NCBI RefSeq assembly: GCF_015523155.1
Contig: NZ_WAKW01000049.1
Span: 1 to 54,559 of the forward strand
DNA from: Methanothermococcus sp.
GTDB taxonomy: Archaea > AGJL01 > Methanococci > Methanococcales > Methanococcaceae
Length of the DNA: 54,559 nucleotides
Direction: 5' to 3'
Shown: piece by piece, positions 52,308-54,559 of the stretch
How positions within the stretch are numbered: the stretch's first letter is position 1
Layout of the letters: each line of letters opens with the position of its first letter
Made by a program: the position numbers and the translations under genes
Notes under the pieces: model-generated
The model's input: only the letters and a program-made list of their open reading frames with translations
Told to the model about the DNA's origin: nothing
Database searches by the model: none

Positions 52308-52643
52308 TTATTTGTATTGGCTTACAACATCCAATATTTCTTCCGAATTCTTTGGAATATCGGATTTGTAGAATATTAACTTTAAATCTTCCGTATCTTC
52401 TGGAAGTATATCTGCTATTTTAATTGCTGTTTTTTCATCCAACCCGAGCTCTACCAAATCTTTAACGAGATTTTCTACATCTTCGACACTCAATCGTGCA
52501 AATTTTTCTAAATAATCCAATGCACAGCCGTGCTCATAGGATAACTCGTCAATATTTGCTTTATTCTTAATCATCTCTTTAGCATGAGATATTGAGGTAT
52601 ACCTCTCAGAGATTATTTCTTTTCCTATCATAATAATACCCAT
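52308..52643 (-). CDS. rpoF: DNA-directed RNA polymerase subunit F (Rpo4)
   Basis: MIGKEIISERYTSISHAKEM, HGCALDYLEKFARL; genomic context between DUF655 and L21e. Confidence 0.93.
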   Translation of the reverse strand: MGIIMIGKEIISERYTSISHAKEMIKNKANIDELSYEHGCALDYLEKFARLSVEDVENLVKDLVELGLDEKTAIKIADILPEDTEDLKLIFYKSDIPKNSEEILDVVSQYK

Positions 52644-52692
52644 CTTAAAAAAGTTTTATTTTAAAAATAATTAATAAATATTAATAAAATAA

Positions 52693-52989
<297 letters not shown>

Positions 52990-53185
52990 GTTTATTCCTC
53001 CTGTTATGTTTAATGTGTTTAGTATATAAGCCGTTTAGAGTATATAAATATAAGGTATAATGTATAAACATATTTTTTACATATAAATATGTAATATTCT
53101 ATAAATAATTTCACTATAATATTTATTTTAGCTATAAAAAGTTATTGTTTTTATGTTTATATTTTTATATATTTTATATGAGATA

Positions 53186-54559
53186 TTAGTTTTCTCCATT
53201 TTCCATATCATGAACATCCAATACATCCAGCGTTTTACAGATGCATTTTTTATTTAAAATCTCTGAAACCGATGGAGAGGTTCTTCCCTCATCTCCACTT
53301 ATAAGCTCCTTTATATATAACCCACCATCGCAGTATAATGTGAGCTCGAAAGTTTTGGAATCTATCCTATTGGCACGTGCTTTATATACCTTACGAACCC
53401 TTACCAAGTCTGCTCTTCTGTGGGATACTCTTATAGGCGTTCTCTGATTTATGGTTAAATTTTCAAGTTTCACCACCAATTTTGAAATTTCGTCATCATT
53501 TACATCTTCTTCACATTCTACAATAGCGAGATAGGTTTTTTTGTGGGGCTCATTTTTGAAGAAAACAACATCTTTTCTAACGCCGTAATCTAAATTAAGA
53601 ATTTCTACCTTTCCACTTTTATTTACTTCCTCTTTAAGTTTTTCTAAATCAGCCTTTCTTATTTTCGGTTCTTTTATTTGGAGAACAAAAGGTCTTCCGT
53701 TTCCGAGCATTCTAACATCTATATCTTCTCTTCCCGCACCGTGAAATGCCTCATCCCTTCCTTTAAATGCTTTCATAAAAGGTTCTGCTATTATCTCTTC
53801 AACAGAGGTGGGGTACTGTTTTCCCGTGTAATTACATTTTTCACACCCTTTTCCCCTACAATACCTACAAGGCCAGTGCGTTTGTGGAATGCCCCTCAAG
53901 AGTTTTCTATATCTTCCTTTTATAAATATGGGGTTTATTTGTAGTTTTATCTTCCTATTATATGGATTTATCATAATCACAATATCGGGGCTGTTTTTAT
54001 CCACAATCTTTCCAGTTTTTTCAACGAGCATTTTACCCATAACCCTATTAAATTCTTGCCTTATACTTTCCATATATGGTGTTTCAAGTTCTTTTTCAAG
54101 TTCTTTTATATTCTTTGGAAGCATGGTTCCAACTAAGAATGTTTCATATTCGTAATCCTTTAATAAATCTATTACTTTTTCTGAAATGATTTCTAAATTT
54201 TCCTTACTAAAGATATTTTTACACCAAGGGCATAAATCTACTTTTTTTTCTTCTTTATTTATCTCTTCTGGCATATCTATTAATTTTATTTCAGTTAATC
54301 CGCTTTTATATCTATATTTTAACTGTTCCTTTATTTTTTTTATTTCTGATTCTATTTTTAGTTTTATTTCCGAACATTCTTCTGTTTCTTCTCGGTCTTC
54401 TGATTCAGCTAATTCATTATATTTTTCCATTAGAGTTAGTAATTTTGATTCCAATTCAATTGCTTTTACAATTTTTAGCGATTTTCCTCTTTCATAATTT
54501 GATGTATGCAGTAGCTTTGCATAAAGTCTTCCAAAACATCTATGGCACAAGGGGTATTT
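53186..54559 (-). CDS. pus10: tRNA pseudouridine synthase Pus10, 5' end beyond the window
   Basis: CHRCFGRLYAKL, GRYRKLLRGIPQTHWPCRYCRGKGCEKC, FHGAGREDIDVRMLGNGRPFVLQI, LYIKELISGDEGRTSPSVSEIL. Confidence 0.95.
   Translation of the reverse strand, partial: KYPLCHRCFGRLYAKLLHTSNYERGKSLKIVKAIELESKLLTLMEKYNELAESEDREETEECSEIKLKIESEIKKIKEQLKYRYKSGLTEIKLIDMPEEINKEEKKVDLCPWCKNIFSKENLEIISEKVIDLLKDYEYETFLVGTMLPKNIKELEKELETPYMESIRQEFNRVMGKMLVEKTGKIVDKNSPDIVIMINPYNRKIKLQINPIFIKGRYRKLLRGIPQTHWPCRYCRGKGCEKCNYTGKQYPTSVEEIIAEPFMKAFKGRDEAFHGAGREDIDVRMLGNGRPFVLQIKEPKIRKADLEKLKEEVNKSGKVEILNLDYGVRKDVVFFKNEPHKKTYLAIVECEEDVNDDEISKLVVKLENLTINQRTPIRVSHRRADLVRVRKVYKARANRIDSKTFELTLYCDGGLYIKELISGDEGRTSPSVSEILNKKCICKTLDVLDVHDMENGEN

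Overview
This AT-rich window comes from an archaeal methanogen chromosome of the Methanococcales, possibly close to Methanococcus aeolicus (the species is inference). It is dense with genes, mostly on the minus strand. Most genes are core archaeal or methanogen functions: purM, cofD, arfA/GTP cyclohydrolase III, adenine deaminase, MetE core, valS, SAM synthetase, thiDN, mptE, nre, nadM, hypE, ilvBH, aCPSF1, psmB, hisI, hemA, rpoF, rpl21e and pus10. There are six tRNA genes (Ala, Arg, two Gly, Leu, Ser). The most interesting items are: (1) a six-gene Hyf/Ech-like membrane complex (19274-26778) whose 'hydrogenase' large subunit lacks both CxxC Ni-Fe ligand motifs, resembling the poorly characterised Ehr (energy-converting hydrogenase-related) complexes; (2) extreme over-representation of the palindrome GAGCTC (about 62 copies counted by eye, only a few expected), a HIP-like iterated palindrome present in all reading phases; (3) decayed IS200/IS605 TnpB/omega-RNA right-end relics with no intact tnpB; (4) a pair encoding a secreted cell-wall-binding-like protein and a membrane-anchored coiled-coil winged-helix regulator; (5) Asn-rich microsatellite-like insertions in at least six otherwise conserved proteins; (6) a stand-alone minimal tyrosine recombinase with a perfect inverted repeat just upstream; (7) a 25-bp direct repeat of a tRNA-Gly 3' end at exactly 100-bp spacing. 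No CRISPR array, rRNA or intact transposase was seen.
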